Of a stretch of DNA of 64,000 nt, positions 28,290-37,985 are shown piece after piece. Each line of letters opens with the position of its first letter. Positions within the stretch are counted from its first letter, which is position 1. The notes beneath the pieces were generated by a model. That model did not search any database. It saw only the letters and a program-made list of their open reading frames with translations, and was not told where the DNA came from. This stretch comes from Alcaligenes aquatilis (GTDB lineage: Bacteria > Pseudomonadota > Gammaproteobacteria > Burkholderiales > Burkholderiaceae_B): NCBI RefSeq assembly GCF_003076515.1, contig NZ_CP022390.1:1736001-1800000 (forward strand), written 5' to 3'. The position numbers and the translations under genes are program-made.

Positions 28290-28525
28290 TTTTCTTGAGG
28301 TAGGGAGTACAGCCCGAATGCGAGTCAGAGCTTTGGCCGCGGGCTATTGAACAATCCAGGGTGCAAACCCAGCGCTGTTCGGGCCAGACGCTTGTACTTG
28401 GTCCGAGGGGACCGAGTACCTGGCGAGTTCACTGGGCGCCTGGGTTGTTCAATAGCCAAGAGCACCCGTGCGCAGCACGGGCCAAGGCCCCGCCCCCAGG
28501 CCGTACTCCCCCCACCCCAAGAAAA
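28290..28525. repeat. Large nested inverted repeat between rne and accD
   Basis: Successive nested pairings share one axis near 28406: 28290-28314 with 28499-28525 (imperfect, 2-base indel), 28330-28338 with 28480-28488, 28342-28360 with 28439-28457 (19 positions, one T-G), 28368-28372 with 28432-28436, 28383-28387 with 28420-28424, and 28394-28404 with 28409-28419 (11 positions, one T-G) closing a GAGG loop. It can be seen as two diverged, head-to-head inverted copies of a ~115-bp sequence or as one long rod-shaped hairpin. No open reading frame fits it. Confidence 0.85.
28465..28481. repeat. Side hairpin within the right arm of the large inverted repeat
   Basis: CCCGTGC (28465-28471) pairs perfectly with GCACGGG (28475-28481) around GCA. 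It has no counterpart in the left arm, so it looks like an insertion in one copy. Its 3' edge competes with the 28480-28488 pairing. Confidence 0.7.
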
Positions 28526-28615
28526 CCAAGCCAATCTCGCCCTGAAGTCTCAACCAAGAGACCAACGTTCCAATAGCACAACCCCCTATGCAAAAAAAAC
28601 TACAGCGGAGTAGGC

Positions 28616-28651
28616 AAAAAAAAACGCCACCTGAACCCAGATGGCGTTTTT
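28616..28651 (-). terminator. Intrinsic terminator after accD
   Basis: On the minus strand AAAACGCCA (28650-28642) pairs with TGGCGTTTT (28629-28621), and the T-run continues to 28616 (nine Ts in total). It lies 24 bases past the accD stop. On the plus strand five Ts follow, so it may work in both directions. Confidence 0.85.
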
Positions 28652-28674
28652 CCCTAAGCGTCAAGCCGTGGCAA

Positions 28675-29553
28675 TCAAGAATGACGCGACACAGCCTCAG
28701 CCGGTTGACGAGTCAACAAAGCCAGCAGCTCCGCCAGTTCACGCTGCAACTCACGACGGTCCACCACCATATCGATCGCGCCCTTCTCCAGCAAGAACTC
28801 GGCACGCTGGAAGCCTTCAGGCAGCTTCTCACGCACAGTCTGCTCAATCACGCGAGGACCGGCAAAGCCAATCAAGGCATTAGGCTCGGCAATCACCACA
28901 TCGCCCATAAAGGCAAAACTGGCCGATACACCACCCATGGTTGGGTCAGTCAAAATACTGATAAACGGCAAACCCGCCTCGGACAGTTCGGCCAGGATAG
29001 CCGTGGTCTTGGCCATCTGCATCAGGGAGAACAAGCTCTCCTGCATACGCGCGCCACCCGAAGCGGCCACACAGATGAAAGGACTACGGTCGGCAATAGC
29101 CGCCTTAACACCACGTGTGAAACGCTCACCCACCACCGACCCCATGGAACCGGCCATGTATTCAAACTCGAAGCAAGCCACCACGGCTGGCACAGACAAA
29201 ATCGTGCCGCTCATGACCACCATCGCCTCAGTTTCGCCCGTTTGTTTGGCTGCCTCGGAAACGCGTTCGGTGTATTTGCGCGAATCGCGGAACTTCAAGG
29301 GGTCCATAGGACGGGTGTTAGAACCAATTTCGGTCTGGCCTTCGGGGTCCAGCAAGGATTTGATCCGGCCACGCGCACCAATACGCATGTGATGACTGCA
29401 CTTGGGGCAAACATTCAAAGTTGCCTGGAGATCTTCCTTGTAGAGCACAGACTCACACGACGGACATTTCACCCACAGCCCCTCGGGAACGCGACGGCTG
29501 CTTTCGGGGTTACGGTTAATTCGCGGCGGGAGTATTTTCTCGATCCAGCTCAT
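28675..29553 (-). CDS. accD: Acetyl-CoA carboxylase carboxyltransferase subunit beta
   Basis: Transfers carboxyl from biotin to acetyl-CoA to make malonyl-CoA; works with AccA. The 292-residue protein has the N-terminal zinc finger (CPSCESVLY and CPKCSHH) and the carboxyltransferase core ([34 protein letters not shown]). The start at 29553 ([12 protein letters not shown]) fits the family; 14 in-frame residues upstream do not. A terminator separates it from trpA, so it probably has its own promoter. Confidence 0.97.
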   Translation of the reverse strand: MSWIEKILPPRINRNPESSRRVPEGLWVKCPSCESVLYKEDLQATLNVCPKCSHHMRIGARGRIKSLLDPEGQTEIGSNTRPMDPLKFRDSRKYTERVSEAAKQTGETEAMVVMSGTILSVPAVVACFEFEYMAGSMGSVVGERFTRGVKAAIADRSPFICVAASGGARMQESLFSLMQMAKTTAILAELSEAGLPFISILTDPTMGGVSASFAFMGDVVIAEPNALIGFAGPRVIEQTVREKLPEGFQRAEFLLEKGAIDMVVDRRELQRELAELLALLTRQPAEAVSRHS

Positions 29554-29610
29554 TGTTAGATCCTGTTTTCGCTTGGCCGGCACCCGGCCCACCAAACTCT
29601 TTATTCTGAA

Positions 29611-29638
29611 AAAAAGCGCCTGTTCCTCAAGAACAGGC
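29611..29638 (-). terminator. Intrinsic terminator between trpA and accD
   Basis: On the minus strand GCCTGTTC (29638-29631) pairs perfectly with GAACAGGC (29625-29618) around a 5-base loop, followed by GC and a T-run down to 29609. It lies 33 bases past the trpA stop. Confidence 0.8.
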
Positions 29639-29670
29639 AGATGATTCTATACGCGGAATAGGTATTTAGG

Positions 29671-30504
29671 CTAATTATCCAGCGCCTGACGTATCTGTGC
29701 GAGCCATTGACTGGCCGCGGCAACCGCCGCTGCGTCCTTATCCTTTTGCTCTTTGCCCGCGTTTTCTTGCACAGCCTGCTCCATAGTCTGAATCAGCTTG
29801 GAACCAATAACAACTGCGTCCGCACAACGGGAGATGGCTTTGGCACTTTGCGCATCACGAATCCCGAAACCTACTCCGACCGGAATTTTGACGTGCTGAC
29901 GAATGCGCTGCAAGTGGTGTTCCACATCAGCCACATCAATCTGGGCCGAACCGGTCACCCCTTTCAGGGAAACATAGTACACATAGCCTTGAGCCAACTC
30001 GGCCACCTTGGCAATGCGTTCGTCCGTGGAAGTGGGCGACAGCAGGAAAATGGTGTCCACGCCCTGCTCGGTCAGCAAACGGGTGAAATCCTCGGACTCT
30101 TCAGGCGGGTAATCCACCGTCAGCACGCCGTCCACACCCGCCTTGCCTGCCATCACGGCAAACTCGGCCTGACCGATACGTTCGATAGGATTGGCGTAAC
30201 CCATCAGCACAACCGGCGTTTCCTCGTCGATCAGGCGAAACTGCTGCACAATCTCCAGCACTTTACGCAAGCCGACACCACGGCTGATGGCACGTTCAGC
30301 GGCTTGCTGAATCACCGGGCCATCGGCAGTGGGATCAGAAAAAGGCACACCCAATTCAATGACATCTGCCCCGGCCTGACGCAAGGCATGCATCAAGGCC
30401 ACGGTAGCGGGCACCGAAGGGTCTCCGGCCGTAATATACGGCACCAGGGCGCAACGCCCGTTCAAACCTTCAAACGTCTTTTGCAGACGCACATTACTCG
30501 ACAT
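29671..30504 (-). CDS. trpA: Tryptophan synthase alpha chain
   Basis: Cleaves indole-3-glycerol phosphate to indole. The 277-residue TIM-barrel protein has the catalytic glutamate and aspartate in [27 protein letters not shown] near the start and [13 protein letters not shown] near the phosphate site. It begins 16 bases after the trpB stop. trpF is not present in this window. Confidence 0.96.
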   Translation of the reverse strand: MSSNVRLQKTFEGLNGRCALVPYITAGDPSVPATVALMHALRQAGADVIELGVPFSDPTADGPVIQQAAERAISRGVGLRKVLEIVQQFRLIDEETPVVLMGYANPIERIGQAEFAVMAGKAGVDGVLTVDYPPEESEDFTRLLTEQGVDTIFLLSPTSTDERIAKVAELAQGYVYYVSLKGVTGSAQIDVADVEHHLQRIRQHVKIPVGVGFGIRDAQSAKAISRCADAVVIGSKLIQTMEQAVQENAGKEQKDKDAAAVAAASQWLAQIRQALDN

Positions 30505-30520
30505 ATCAGTTCCCGATTGC

Positions 30521-31720
30521 TTACAGAGTCAAGCCGCCGTACTCGGCGACCGTATGCATGTCCTTATCGCCACGACCGGACAAACTGACCAGAATGATTT
30601 TATCCTTGGACAAAGTCGGAGCAATGCGAGCCGCATGAGCCAGCGCGTGCGAGGACTCCAGCGCAGGCATGATGCCTTCGATGCGGCAGCAATCGTGAAA
30701 CGCTTTCAGAGCGTCTTCATCGGTGCAGGTGGCGTAGTGGGCGCGGCCACAATCTTTCAGCCAGGCGTGCTCGGGGCCCACACCCGGGTAATCCAGACCA
30801 GCCGACACCGAGTGCGTAGGCATGACGTTGCCGTCATCATCCTGCAGTACATAGGTACGGTTACCGTGCAGCACACCCACCAGTCCCTTGTTCAGGGAAG
30901 CCGAGTGCTCCAGCGTATCCAGGCCGCGTCCAGCCGCTTCCACACCGATCAGCTCCACATCCTTGTGCTCGATATAGGGGTAGAAAATGCCCATGGCATT
31001 GGAACCGCCACCGACCGACGCCAAGACGTAATCAGGCTGACGACCGGCATCCTCAGGCATTTGCTGCACGCACTCTTCACCGATCACGCATTGGAAGTCG
31101 CGCACCATCATCGGGTAAGGATGAGGGCCAGCCACCGTACCAATGATGTAGAAGGTATTACTGATGTTGGTGACCCAGTCACGCATAGCCTCGTTCAGCG
31201 CATCTTTCAGGGTGCGCGAACCGGATTCCACGGGCACAACCGTCGCACCGAGCAGCTTCATGCGGTACACATTGGAAGCCTGACGACGCACGTCCTCGCT
31301 ACCCATGTAGACCACACATTCCAGACCGTAACGGGCAGCGACCGTAGCCGTTGCCACGCCGTGCTGGCCTGCACCGGTTTCAGCAATAATGCGTGGCTTG
31401 CCCATGCGGCGAGCCAGCAGGATCTGACCAATACAGTTATTGATCTTGTGTGCGCCAGTGTGATTGAGGTCTTCGCGCTTGAACCAGATCTGAGCTCCAC
31501 CTAGTTGCTCCGACCATCGACGGGCATGGTACACGGGGCTGGGACGACCGACAAAATGCTTGAGTTCGTAATGAAACTCGCGCAGAAACTCAGGATCGTT
31601 CCGATACTGTTCGTAGGCTGCTTTCAACTCGTCCAGGGCGTGGACCAGCGTTTCAGCGACAAACGAACCACCAAACTGACCAAAATGTCCATCCGGGTCG
31701 GGCAAGGTATAGGTTTTCAA
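30521..31720 (-). CDS. trpB: Tryptophan synthase beta chain
   Basis: PLP enzyme that joins indole and serine. The 399-residue protein has the PLP lysine in [24 protein letters not shown], and the glycine-rich phosphate site GGGSNAMG. The start codon appears to be TTG at 31720 (reading [20 protein letters not shown]), since no ATG is available at the conserved N-terminus. It lies 75 bases after relA with a hairpin between. Confidence 0.95.
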   Translation of the reverse strand: MKTYTLPDPDGHFGQFGGSFVAETLVHALDELKAAYEQYRNDPEFLREFHYELKHFVGRPSPVYHARRWSEQLGGAQIWFKREDLNHTGAHKINNCIGQILLARRMGKPRIIAETGAGQHGVATATVAARYGLECVVYMGSEDVRRQASNVYRMKLLGATVVPVESGSRTLKDALNEAMRDWVTNISNTFYIIGTVAGPHPYPMMVRDFQCVIGEECVQQMPEDAGRQPDYVLASVGGGSNAMGIFYPYIEHKDVELIGVEAAGRGLDTLEHSASLNKGLVGVLHGNRTYVLQDDDGNVMPTHSVSAGLDYPGVGPEHAWLKDCGRAHYATCTDEDALKAFHDCCRIEGIMPALESSHALAHAARIAPTLSKDKIILVSLSGRGDKDMHTVAEYGGLTL

Positions 31721-31748
31721 AGCTCGCTCTCTTGATTGACAAGAACAA

Positions 31749-31769
31749 TCGCGGGCACAACACCCGCGA
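31749..31769 (-). terminator. Hairpin between relA and trpB, possible weak terminator
   Basis: TCGCGGG (31749-31755) pairs perfectly with CCCGCGA (31763-31769) around a 7-base loop. On the minus strand it is followed by TTGTTCTTG, a poor T-run. It could terminate relA inefficiently or mark the trpB leader. Confidence 0.45.
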
Positions 31770-31795
31770 GGTTTAGGTTTACCAATTTTAGCAGT

Positions 31796-34090
31796 TCAGG
31801 ACGAGTAGCGGCGGGCGCTAACACCCGATAACTCGTTCAAGGCCGCTAAAGCCTTTTGAATTTGCTCGCCATCACGCACTTCAATGGTAAATATCATGCG
31901 TGTCAACGAACGACGGCTCAAGGTATTAATACCCGTTACGTTCAAGCGCAGGCGGGCAAATACTTCAGACAGATCACGCAAGAGGCTGGGATGCTCCTGA
32001 GCCTCAATCGCCAGATCCACCGGATACTGAGTATCCCCCGTATCGCCCCAATCAACGCTAATAGCCCTTTCAGGTTGTCGATCAGCCAGTTCCTGATAAG
32101 ACTTGCAGTCGGCACGGTGTATGGATACTCCCCGACCACGGGTCACAAAACCGGCAATCAGGTCAGGCGGTGCGGGACGGCAACAGCGGGCCAGCTGTGT
32201 CATGAGGGAGTCCACGCCCACCACCAGCACACCGCTTTTCCCGGTTTTGGAAACACTTTCCCGGGCCGCATCAAACACGCGCTGTACGGGTTCTTCTTCC
32301 TGCACATCCTCACGGAACAAGGCGTCCACTTGGCGCAGACTGAATTCATCCTTGGCCACCGCCACATACAAGTCATCCGCCTTGGCAAAACCCAGTTGCT
32401 GGGCCATCTGTTCCAGATTGACGGCGGTACGGCCCAGCCTTTGCAGCTCTTTTTCGACCATGCTCTGGCCTTGGGAGATACGCTGCTGCAATTCAATCGC
32501 GTTGAACCAGGCCCGCACCTTGGAGCGCGAACGCGGGCTGGCCAGAAAGCCCAGTTGTACGTTCAGCCAGTCACGCGAGGGGCCACCGGATTTGGCCGCC
32601 ACAATCTCTACCGTCTGGCCCGTCGACAAACGCGTGGACAAAGGCACCATCTGCCCATCAACCCGCGCACCGCGACAACGGTGGCCCAGATCGGTATGCA
32701 GATAGTAGGCAAAGTCCACCGGCGTCGCCCCCACAGGCAGCTCGATAACGCGAGCCTGCGGCGTCAGCACATAAATATGCTCGTCTTCCTGAGCCTTCAA
32801 AGGCCGGGCGACTGCCGGTTTCTTACTGGCGACGGGTTCTACTGTCTTTTCGGAAGCCGACTCTTTGCTGCTGTCTGCTTGCGGACCAGGCGCGGTAGCG
32901 TTTGACGTGGACGCCTCCCTGTCCCAGGCCAGCAATTGACGCATCCAGGCGATCTTTCTATCGTCCTCACCATCGGCCACCTGCTGCCCGCCTTGGGCTC
33001 CCGCCTCCTTGTAGCGCCAGTGGGCAGCCATCCCGTATTCCGCGAACTGATGCATGTCGCGCGTGCGGATCTGAATTTCAAAGCAACGCCCCTGCGCATC
33101 CGCAATGACGGTATGCAAGGAGCGATAACCATTGGGCTTGGGGCGGGAGATGTAATCGTCAAACTCCTCGGGCACAGGCGTCCACAAGGAATGCACCACA
33201 GCCAACGTGTGGTAGCAGCTGCGTTCATCCTCAACGATGACGCGCAAGGCGCGCAAATCAAACAGTTGTTCAAAGTCCAGATGCTTGTTACGCATCTTGT
33301 TCCAGATGCTGAAGATATGCTTGGGTCGGCCCGAGACCTCGGCCACGATATGCTCGCGTTTCAAGGCCGCCAAAAGTTGATCACGAACCTGACTGATCAG
33401 GGTTTCGCGCTCCACGCGCTTGTCTTCCAACTGACTGGCAATATGTTTGTAAACCTCGGGGTTCAGAAAACGAAAGGCCAGATCCTCCATTTCCCACTTG
33501 ATCTGCCAAATCCCCAGGCGGTTAGCCAGCGGCGTATACAGCTCCAGCGTTTCGCGCGCGAACCCTACCGGACAGACATTTCTGGACTGTCGGTACCAGC
33601 GCAAGGACTGCAAGCGCGAGGCCAGGCGCATCAAGACAATGCGCAAATCGGCGGCCATCGCCAGCAGCATCTTGCGCTTCATTTCTTTTTGATCACCCCC
33701 GCCCGTCTGCTCCTTGGCCTGGCCTGTCAGCGATCCCAGGCGGTACAAGGCGCGCGAGCCACGCACCAAGGTCATGACCTCGGCACCAAAGGCTTTTTGA
33801 ACCGGATCCTGTTTGATCTCCGGCCCAGGGGCGGGGGTGACGGCCAACAAGGCGCTGGCACGGGTTTGGGCATCCACACCCAAACCAGCCAAAATAAGCG
33901 CTACCTGAGCGCAATGGCTGTCCAACGGTTCGCCGGTACTTCCGGCCAGATCCAGCAAAATAGGCCCCGCCCAGTCGGCAGCCGCCTGCAATAGCGTACG
34001 CCCTGCTTCATCCAGTCCGTGGCTGGCTTGCGCGAACCATAGAGGGTTGAAGGCCGACTCGGCCATAGGGGGGGAAGCGGTGTGATTCAT
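31796..34090 (-). CDS. relA: GTP pyrophosphokinase RelA (ppGpp synthetase I)
   Basis: Ribosome-associated enzyme that makes (p)ppGpp on amino-acid starvation. The 764-residue protein has an N-terminal domain without an evident hydrolase HD pair, the synthetase domain (FDLRALRVIVEDERSCYHTL, EFDDYISRPKPNGYRSLHTV) carrying the EFDD motif of RelA rather than the RxKD of SpoT-type enzymes, then TGS (VIELPVGATPVDFAYYLHTD), a CCRPAPPD zinc-type motif and a C-terminal ACT domain. The insert at about residues 395-435 is low-complexity and lineage-specific. Confidence 0.94.
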   Translation of the reverse strand: MNHTASPPMAESAFNPLWFAQASHGLDEAGRTLLQAAADWAGPILLDLAGSTGEPLDSHCAQVALILAGLGVDAQTRASALLAVTPAPGPEIKQDPVQKAFGAEVMTLVRGSRALYRLGSLTGQAKEQTGGGDQKEMKRKMLLAMAADLRIVLMRLASRLQSLRWYRQSRNVCPVGFARETLELYTPLANRLGIWQIKWEMEDLAFRFLNPEVYKHIASQLEDKRVERETLISQVRDQLLAALKREHIVAEVSGRPKHIFSIWNKMRNKHLDFEQLFDLRALRVIVEDERSCYHTLAVVHSLWTPVPEEFDDYISRPKPNGYRSLHTVIADAQGRCFEIQIRTRDMHQFAEYGMAAHWRYKEAGAQGGQQVADGEDDRKIAWMRQLLAWDREASTSNATAPGPQADSSKESASEKTVEPVASKKPAVARPLKAQEDEHIYVLTPQARVIELPVGATPVDFAYYLHTDLGHRCRGARVDGQMVPLSTRLSTGQTVEIVAAKSGGPSRDWLNVQLGFLASPRSRSKVRAWFNAIELQQRISQGQSMVEKELQRLGRTAVNLEQMAQQLGFAKADDLYVAVAKDEFSLRQVDALFREDVQEEEPVQRVFDAARESVSKTGKSGVLVVGVDSLMTQLARCCRPAPPDLIAGFVTRGRGVSIHRADCKSYQELADRQPERAISVDWGDTGDTQYPVDLAIEAQEHPSLLRDLSEVFARLRLNVTGINTLSRRSLTRMIFTIEVRDGEQIQKALAALNELSGVSARRYSS

Positions 34091-34108
34091 GTGAATTACG
34101 TCGATGTG

Positions 34109-34129
34109 GCCACTCAGCGCTGAGGTGGC
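34109..34129. promoter_or_regulatory. Near-perfect palindrome between relA and the flavodoxin-like gene
   Basis: GCCAC (34109-34113), TCAGCGCTGA (34114-34123, itself palindromic) and GTGGC (34125-34129) form an almost perfect 21-base palindrome in the 83-base divergent gap. TATACT (34134-34139), a possible -10 for the rightward gene, adjoins it. It could be an operator. Confidence 0.4.
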
Positions 34130-34173
34130 TCTCTATACTGTAGACGCTAGTCTATCACCGCGAGTAAGAGCTT

Positions 34174-34692
34174 ATGAGTCTGAACACATGCCGCCAGCTT
34201 CTATTGATTTGGCACTCCCGTACCGGCGCGGCCCGGCAATTGGCTGAACAGGCTGAACAAGGCGCGCTGGAGGTGCTCCAGGAGTTGGGAGGGCTAGAAC
34301 AGATCCGTATCAAACGTTTGCATTGCGATCAGGTGCAAGCGCAGGATTTGCGCGACTCCCACGCTTATCTGTTCTGCGCCCCCGAAAACCTGGCCAGTCT
34401 GAGCGGGGCCATGAAAGAGTGTCTGGACCGGAATTACTACGAGGTGCTGGATCAGCTAAATGGCCGTCCCTACTCTGCCTTGATCAGTGCCGGTAGCGAT
34501 GGACAAGGAGCCCAGCGACAACTGGAGCGGATTTGTACCGGCTGGCGGCTGGAGCTGGCCGCCCCGATCCGGATCTTCAATTTTCACGCCCAGACGCCTG
34601 AGGCCATTCTGGCGCCCAAGACCTTGAATGAGAAGCACATTGCCCAGGCACGTGAAGCCGGAGGGCATCTGGCGGCACTGCTGTGTCTATGA
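34174..34692 (+). CDS. Flavodoxin-fold protein, putative NAD(P)H-dependent oxidoreductase
   Basis: A 172-residue protein with a flavodoxin-like start (LLLIWHSRTGAARQLAEQAE, an FMN phosphate-binding loop) and later CAPENLASLSGAMKECLDRNYY and ALISAGSDGQGA segments that would line the flavin site. No partner gene indicates the electron donor or substrate. It is divergent from relA and ends in a terminator shared with pncB. Confidence 0.75.
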   Translation: MSLNTCRQLLLIWHSRTGAARQLAEQAEQGALEVLQELGGLEQIRIKRLHCDQVQAQDLRDSHAYLFCAPENLASLSGAMKECLDRNYYEVLDQLNGRPYSALISAGSDGQGAQRQLERICTGWRLELAAPIRIFNFHAQTPEAILAPKTLNEKHIAQAREAGGHLAALLCL

Positions 34693-34694
34693 AA

Positions 34695-34722
34695 AAAACC
34701 CTTTGCGTGTGCAAAGGGTTTT
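34695..34722. terminator. Bidirectional terminator between the flavodoxin-like gene and pncB
   Basis: AAAACCCTTTGC (34695-34706) pairs perfectly with GCAAAGGGTTTT (34711-34722) around GTGT. A/T tracts on both sides suit termination of both converging genes. Confidence 0.85.
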
Positions 34723-34755
34723 GAAACAACATTAACGCCTCAGGTCGCCAAAGGC

Positions 34756-35931
34756 TTACGCTGGCGGCAACTGAAAAACCTGCCGCAAATACGCCAGATA
34801 CGCCGGATCATCACACATGGTCTTTTCCGGAGCATCGGACACTTTCGCCACCGGCTGACCATTGCAGCGCACCATCTTCATGACAATCTGCAAAGGCTCA
34901 TGGCCAAGGTCATTGGTTAGGTTGGTGCCAATCCCAAAAGACACCTTGCAGCGACCTGCAAAACGCAGCGCCAGCTCAATGGCTTTGGGAATGGTCAAAC
35001 CATCAGAAAACACCAAGGTCTTGGTACGCGGATCGGTACGGTTAGCCTGATAGTGCGCCAGCAAGCGCTCACCCCAGATGAAAGGATCGCCCGAGTCGTG
35101 ACGGGCACCGTCAAACAGCTTGCAAAAATACATGTCAAAGTCGCGCAGGAAAGCATCCATGCCGTACACATCCGACAAGGCAATGCCCAGGTCACCGCGA
35201 TATTCTTTGGCCCACACCTCCAGGGCGAAAATCTGCGAATCACGCAAGCGAGGGCCCAGAGCCTGACAAGCCTGCAAATATTCGTGTCCCATGGTGCCCA
35301 GCGGCGTTACCCCATACTTCATGGCCAGCCAGACGTTGCTGGTGCCGGCAAAGTGCGGTTTCATCTGCTCAATCATGGTGGTGACCACTTCTTCGTGCCA
35401 CTGCTTGGAAAAGCGACGGCGCGTGCCGTAGTCAGCCACACGAAAGTCACTTAAGGCCGGATCATCGACCACCAGACGCATCTTGGACTGCAGACGCTCG
35501 CGCCCTTCCGCCCATTGTGGTTGTGGACATTCATTGCGAAAGTAGACCTCGTTCACGATGGCCAGCACCGGGATCTCGAACAGAATCGTATGCAGCCAGG
35601 GGCCTTGGACCGAAATTTCGATCTCGCCGGGAACAGCCCCAGCCTGCACCTGAATGCAACGCTCGGGCAGATGGAACAGACCCAGAAAATCGACAAAATC
35701 GCTTTTGATAAAGCGCAGGCTGCGTAAATAATCCAGCTCGGCGTCAGAAAAACGCAACTGGCACAGGGCATGAATTTCCGCCCGGATCTCGTCCAGGTAC
35801 TGGCTTAAATTAATATTGGGAGTGCGGCATTTATAGCGATACTCCACATGCGCAGCCGGGAAATGATGCAAGACAACCTGCATCATGGAAAACTTGTACA
35901 GGTCCGTATCAAGTAAAGAGGTAATGATCAT
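34756..35931 (-). CDS. pncB: Nicotinate phosphoribosyltransferase
   Basis: Makes nicotinate mononucleotide from nicotinate in the NAD salvage pathway. The 391-residue protein has the family opening ([20 protein letters not shown]), the phosphoacceptor-histidine region, [12 protein letters not shown], and [15 protein letters not shown] at 35931 with AGG 6 bases upstream is preferred to the GTG one codon earlier. The gene is divergent from fdxA. Confidence 0.95.
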   Translation of the reverse strand: MIITSLLDTDLYKFSMMQVVLHHFPAAHVEYRYKCRTPNINLSQYLDEIRAEIHALCQLRFSDAELDYLRSLRFIKSDFVDFLGLFHLPERCIQVQAGAVPGEIEISVQGPWLHTILFEIPVLAIVNEVYFRNECPQPQWAEGRERLQSKMRLVVDDPALSDFRVADYGTRRRFSKQWHEEVVTTMIEQMKPHFAGTSNVWLAMKYGVTPLGTMGHEYLQACQALGPRLRDSQIFALEVWAKEYRGDLGIALSDVYGMDAFLRDFDMYFCKLFDGARHDSGDPFIWGERLLAHYQANRTDPRTKTLVFSDGLTIPKAIELALRFAGRCKVSFGIGTNLTNDLGHEPLQIVMKMVRCNGQPVAKVSDAPEKTMCDDPAYLAYLRQVFQLPPA

Positions 35932-36049
35932 CACAAACCTACCGATTTTGATTGCGCAACCATAGCACGGGCGTCAGTTCTTGCGTACCGCTATCTAGCA
36001 GATGAGCTATTGCGCCATCTCAATAAGCAAGAAGCTGAATATTCGTTAA

Positions 36050-36066
36050 AATCGAAAGATTCGATT
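36050..36066. promoter_or_regulatory. 17-bp palindrome in the pncB-fdxA divergent region
   Basis: AATCGAA (36050-36056) and TTCGATT (36060-36066) form a perfect inverted repeat with a 3-base centre, in an A/T-rich part of the 240-base divergent gap. The shape fits a dimeric repressor operator. Which gene it controls is unknown. Confidence 0.4.
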
Positions 36067-36116
36067 CAAATCCCATTTTTATCGTTCAGGCCCTGTGCGT
36101 TGTCGCGCACCCCATC

Positions 36117-36133
36117 CACGGCCTTTTGCCGTG
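36117..36133 (+). other. Hairpin in the fdxA leader
   Basis: CACGGC (36117-36122) pairs perfectly with GCCGTG (36128-36133) around CTTTT, 38 bases before the fdxA start. It is not followed by a T-run. Confidence 0.4.
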
Positions 36134-36171
36134 ATCAACCGCCTTAGCGATACCGCAGGAGTGTTACTGAA

Positions 36172-36495
36172 ATGACCCACGTCGTCACCGAAAACTGTAT
36201 CAAGTGCAAATTCACCGATTGTGTGGACGTGTGCCCCGTCGACTGTTTTCGTGAAGGCCCGAACTTTCTGGTGATTGACCCGGACGAGTGCATTGACTGC
36301 GCCGTCTGTATTCCCGAATGCCCGGCCAATGCCATTTTTGCCGAAGAGGACGTGCCCCAAGATCAGGTGCACTTCATCGAACTGAACGCTGAATTGACGC
36401 CTGTTTTTGGCAGCATCAACCGCTCCAAAAAACCGCTGGAAGATGCGGACGACTGGAACGGTGTGGAGAACAAACTACAGTATCTGGAACGCTAA
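36172..36495 (+). CDS. fdxA: 7Fe ferredoxin FdxA
   Basis: Small electron carrier with one [3Fe-4S] and one [4Fe-4S] cluster. The 107-residue protein has cysteines at 9, 12, 17, 21, 25, 40, 43, 46 and 50, the spacing of Azotobacter ferredoxin I. The C-terminal extension ([20 protein letters not shown]) is typical of FdxA. AGGAG lies 10 bases upstream of the ATG. Confidence 0.95.
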   Translation: MTHVVTENCIKCKFTDCVDVCPVDCFREGPNFLVIDPDECIDCAVCIPECPANAIFAEEDVPQDQVHFIELNAELTPVFGSINRSKKPLEDADDWNGVENKLQYLER

Positions 36496-36640
36496 GCACG
36501 TCGCTCGCTCTATATAGACCCGACTCGGTGGCTGCGTTTGTATCCAGCCACTCTTGCGCCCAATCTCGCCTTTTGATAAAAAAACCTGCCGCACCGCAGC
36601 AAGGGAAAATACCAAGGCCAGAGGAACGATAAACGTCGTA

Positions 36641-36670
36641 TTGTTTCCCACAAGGAAATAAGCATATACA
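36641..36670 (+). promoter_or_regulatory. Candidate phaZ promoter
   Basis: TTGTTT (36641-36646), an 18-base spacer, then TATACA (36665-36670), about 40 bases before the phaZ ATG. The match to sigma-70 is moderate. Confidence 0.35.
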
Positions 36671-36709
36671 TTCCTCTGTATCAAATTAGGCAACACCAAG
36701 GCGCACACT

Positions 36710-37933
36710 ATGCTTTACGATCTGCACGAACTTCAGCGGTCCTTTCTGGCTCCGCTCGCCGCCTTTACCGGCACCGGCTCTCAATGGTTTTCCAACCCCT
36801 ACAGTCCACTGGCCTATACGCCCCTGTCGCGCCAACTGGCGGCGGCCTCTGAACTGGTACACCGTATCGGCAAGGATTACGAAAAACCAACCTGGGGGCT
36901 GGACGAAACCCAGATCGACGGCCAAACCGTCGCCGTGCAGGAGGTCGAGCACCTGAGCAAACCGTTCTGTAGGCTGATCCACTTCAAGCGCGATCATCCC
37001 AAAGCGGATCAGGACCCCACGATCCTGCTGGTCGCGCCTCTGTCCGGCCACCACGCCACCTTGCTGCGCGAAACCGTACGCGCGCTGCTGCCCGATCACT
37101 CGGTTTATGTTACTGACTGGATTGATGCCCGCATGGTGCCTCGTTCAGCCGGCCCCTTCCATCTGGACGATTACGTCCTGTATGTGCAGGAATTCATCCA
37201 GGCACTGGGCCCGAAAGTGCACGTCATGTCGGTTTGTCAGCCCACGGTGCCGGTCTTGGCTGCCGTCTCCTTAATGGCAAGCCGTCGCTCGGCCGTGATG
37301 CCACGCAGCATGATCATGATGGGTGGCCCCATCGACACGCGTCAGTCCCCCACCGAGGTGAATCGTCTGGCCACCACCAAGTCCTATTCCTGGTTCGAAA
37401 ACAATCTGATTCACCGGGTGCCCACCAAATACCCTGGTGCTCACCGCCGTGTGTACCCCGGCTTTTTGCAGCATGCCGGTTTTGTCGCCATGAATCCGGA
37501 TCGTCACGTCAGCTCACACTACGACTTTTATCAGCACCTGATCAAAGGTGACGATGACGATGCACAAGCCCACCGCCGTTTCTACGACGAATACAACGCC
37601 GTGCTGGACATGCCCGCCGAGTTCTACCTGGACACGATCCGCATTGTGTTCCAGGAGCACCGTCTGCCCAAAGGCCAATGGCACGTGCATGGCGAACAAG
37701 TCCGCCCCCAGGATATCGATGGCGTGGCCTTGTTTACTATTGAAGGCGAATTGGACGATATTTCCGGCCAGGGCCAGACTCATTCGGCTCAGGGGCTATG
37801 TTCGAAAATCGCGCCTGAACTCAAGCAACAATTCACCGCGCCCAACTGTGGTCATTACGGGATTTTCTCCGGAAGCCGCTGGCGCACGCTGATCTGTCCT
37901 AAAATCAGGGACTTCATCCGTCAGCACAACTGA
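36710..37933 (+). CDS. phaZ: Intracellular polyhydroxyalkanoate depolymerase
   Basis: Hydrolyses stored poly-3-hydroxybutyrate granules in the cytoplasm. The 407-residue alpha/beta-hydrolase-like protein has the family N-terminus ([20 protein letters not shown]), the nucleophile C176 in [11 protein letters not shown] where lipases carry serine, the [12 protein letters not shown] segment and a histidine near the C-terminus ([10 protein letters not shown]). No PHA synthase or phasin gene lies in the window. AAGG precedes the start. Confidence 0.93.
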   Translation: MLYDLHELQRSFLAPLAAFTGTGSQWFSNPYSPLAYTPLSRQLAAASELVHRIGKDYEKPTWGLDETQIDGQTVAVQEVEHLSKPFCRLIHFKRDHPKADQDPTILLVAPLSGHHATLLRETVRALLPDHSVYVTDWIDARMVPRSAGPFHLDDYVLYVQEFIQALGPKVHVMSVCQPTVPVLAAVSLMASRRSAVMPRSMIMMGGPIDTRQSPTEVNRLATTKSYSWFENNLIHRVPTKYPGAHRRVYPGFLQHAGFVAMNPDRHVSSHYDFYQHLIKGDDDDAQAHRRFYDEYNAVLDMPAEFYLDTIRIVFQEHRLPKGQWHVHGEQVRPQDIDGVALFTIEGELDDISGQGQTHSAQGLCSKIAPELKQQFTAPNCGHYGIFSGSRWRTLICPKIRDFIRQHN

Positions 37934-37955
37934 TATTTGGCTAAGGCCGTTTCTG

Positions 37956-37979
37956 ACGGGGCCAGACGGCCCCGTTTTT
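37956..37979 (+). terminator. Intrinsic terminator after phaZ
   Basis: ACGGGGCC (37956-37963) pairs perfectly with GGCCCCGT (37968-37975) around AGAC, followed by a T-run to 37979. rsxB begins 6 bases later, so the terminator sits in its leader. Confidence 0.8.
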
Positions 37980-37985
37980 GCATTC

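Noticed and set aside
28108..28350. 80-codon plus-strand frame in the rne-accD gap
   Set aside because: No ribosome site, biased composition inherited from the skewed tract, and it runs into the inverted repeat.
28290..28525. Retron-like or attC-like interpretation of the large inverted repeat
   Set aside because: No reverse transcriptase, integrase or gene cassette lies nearby in the window.
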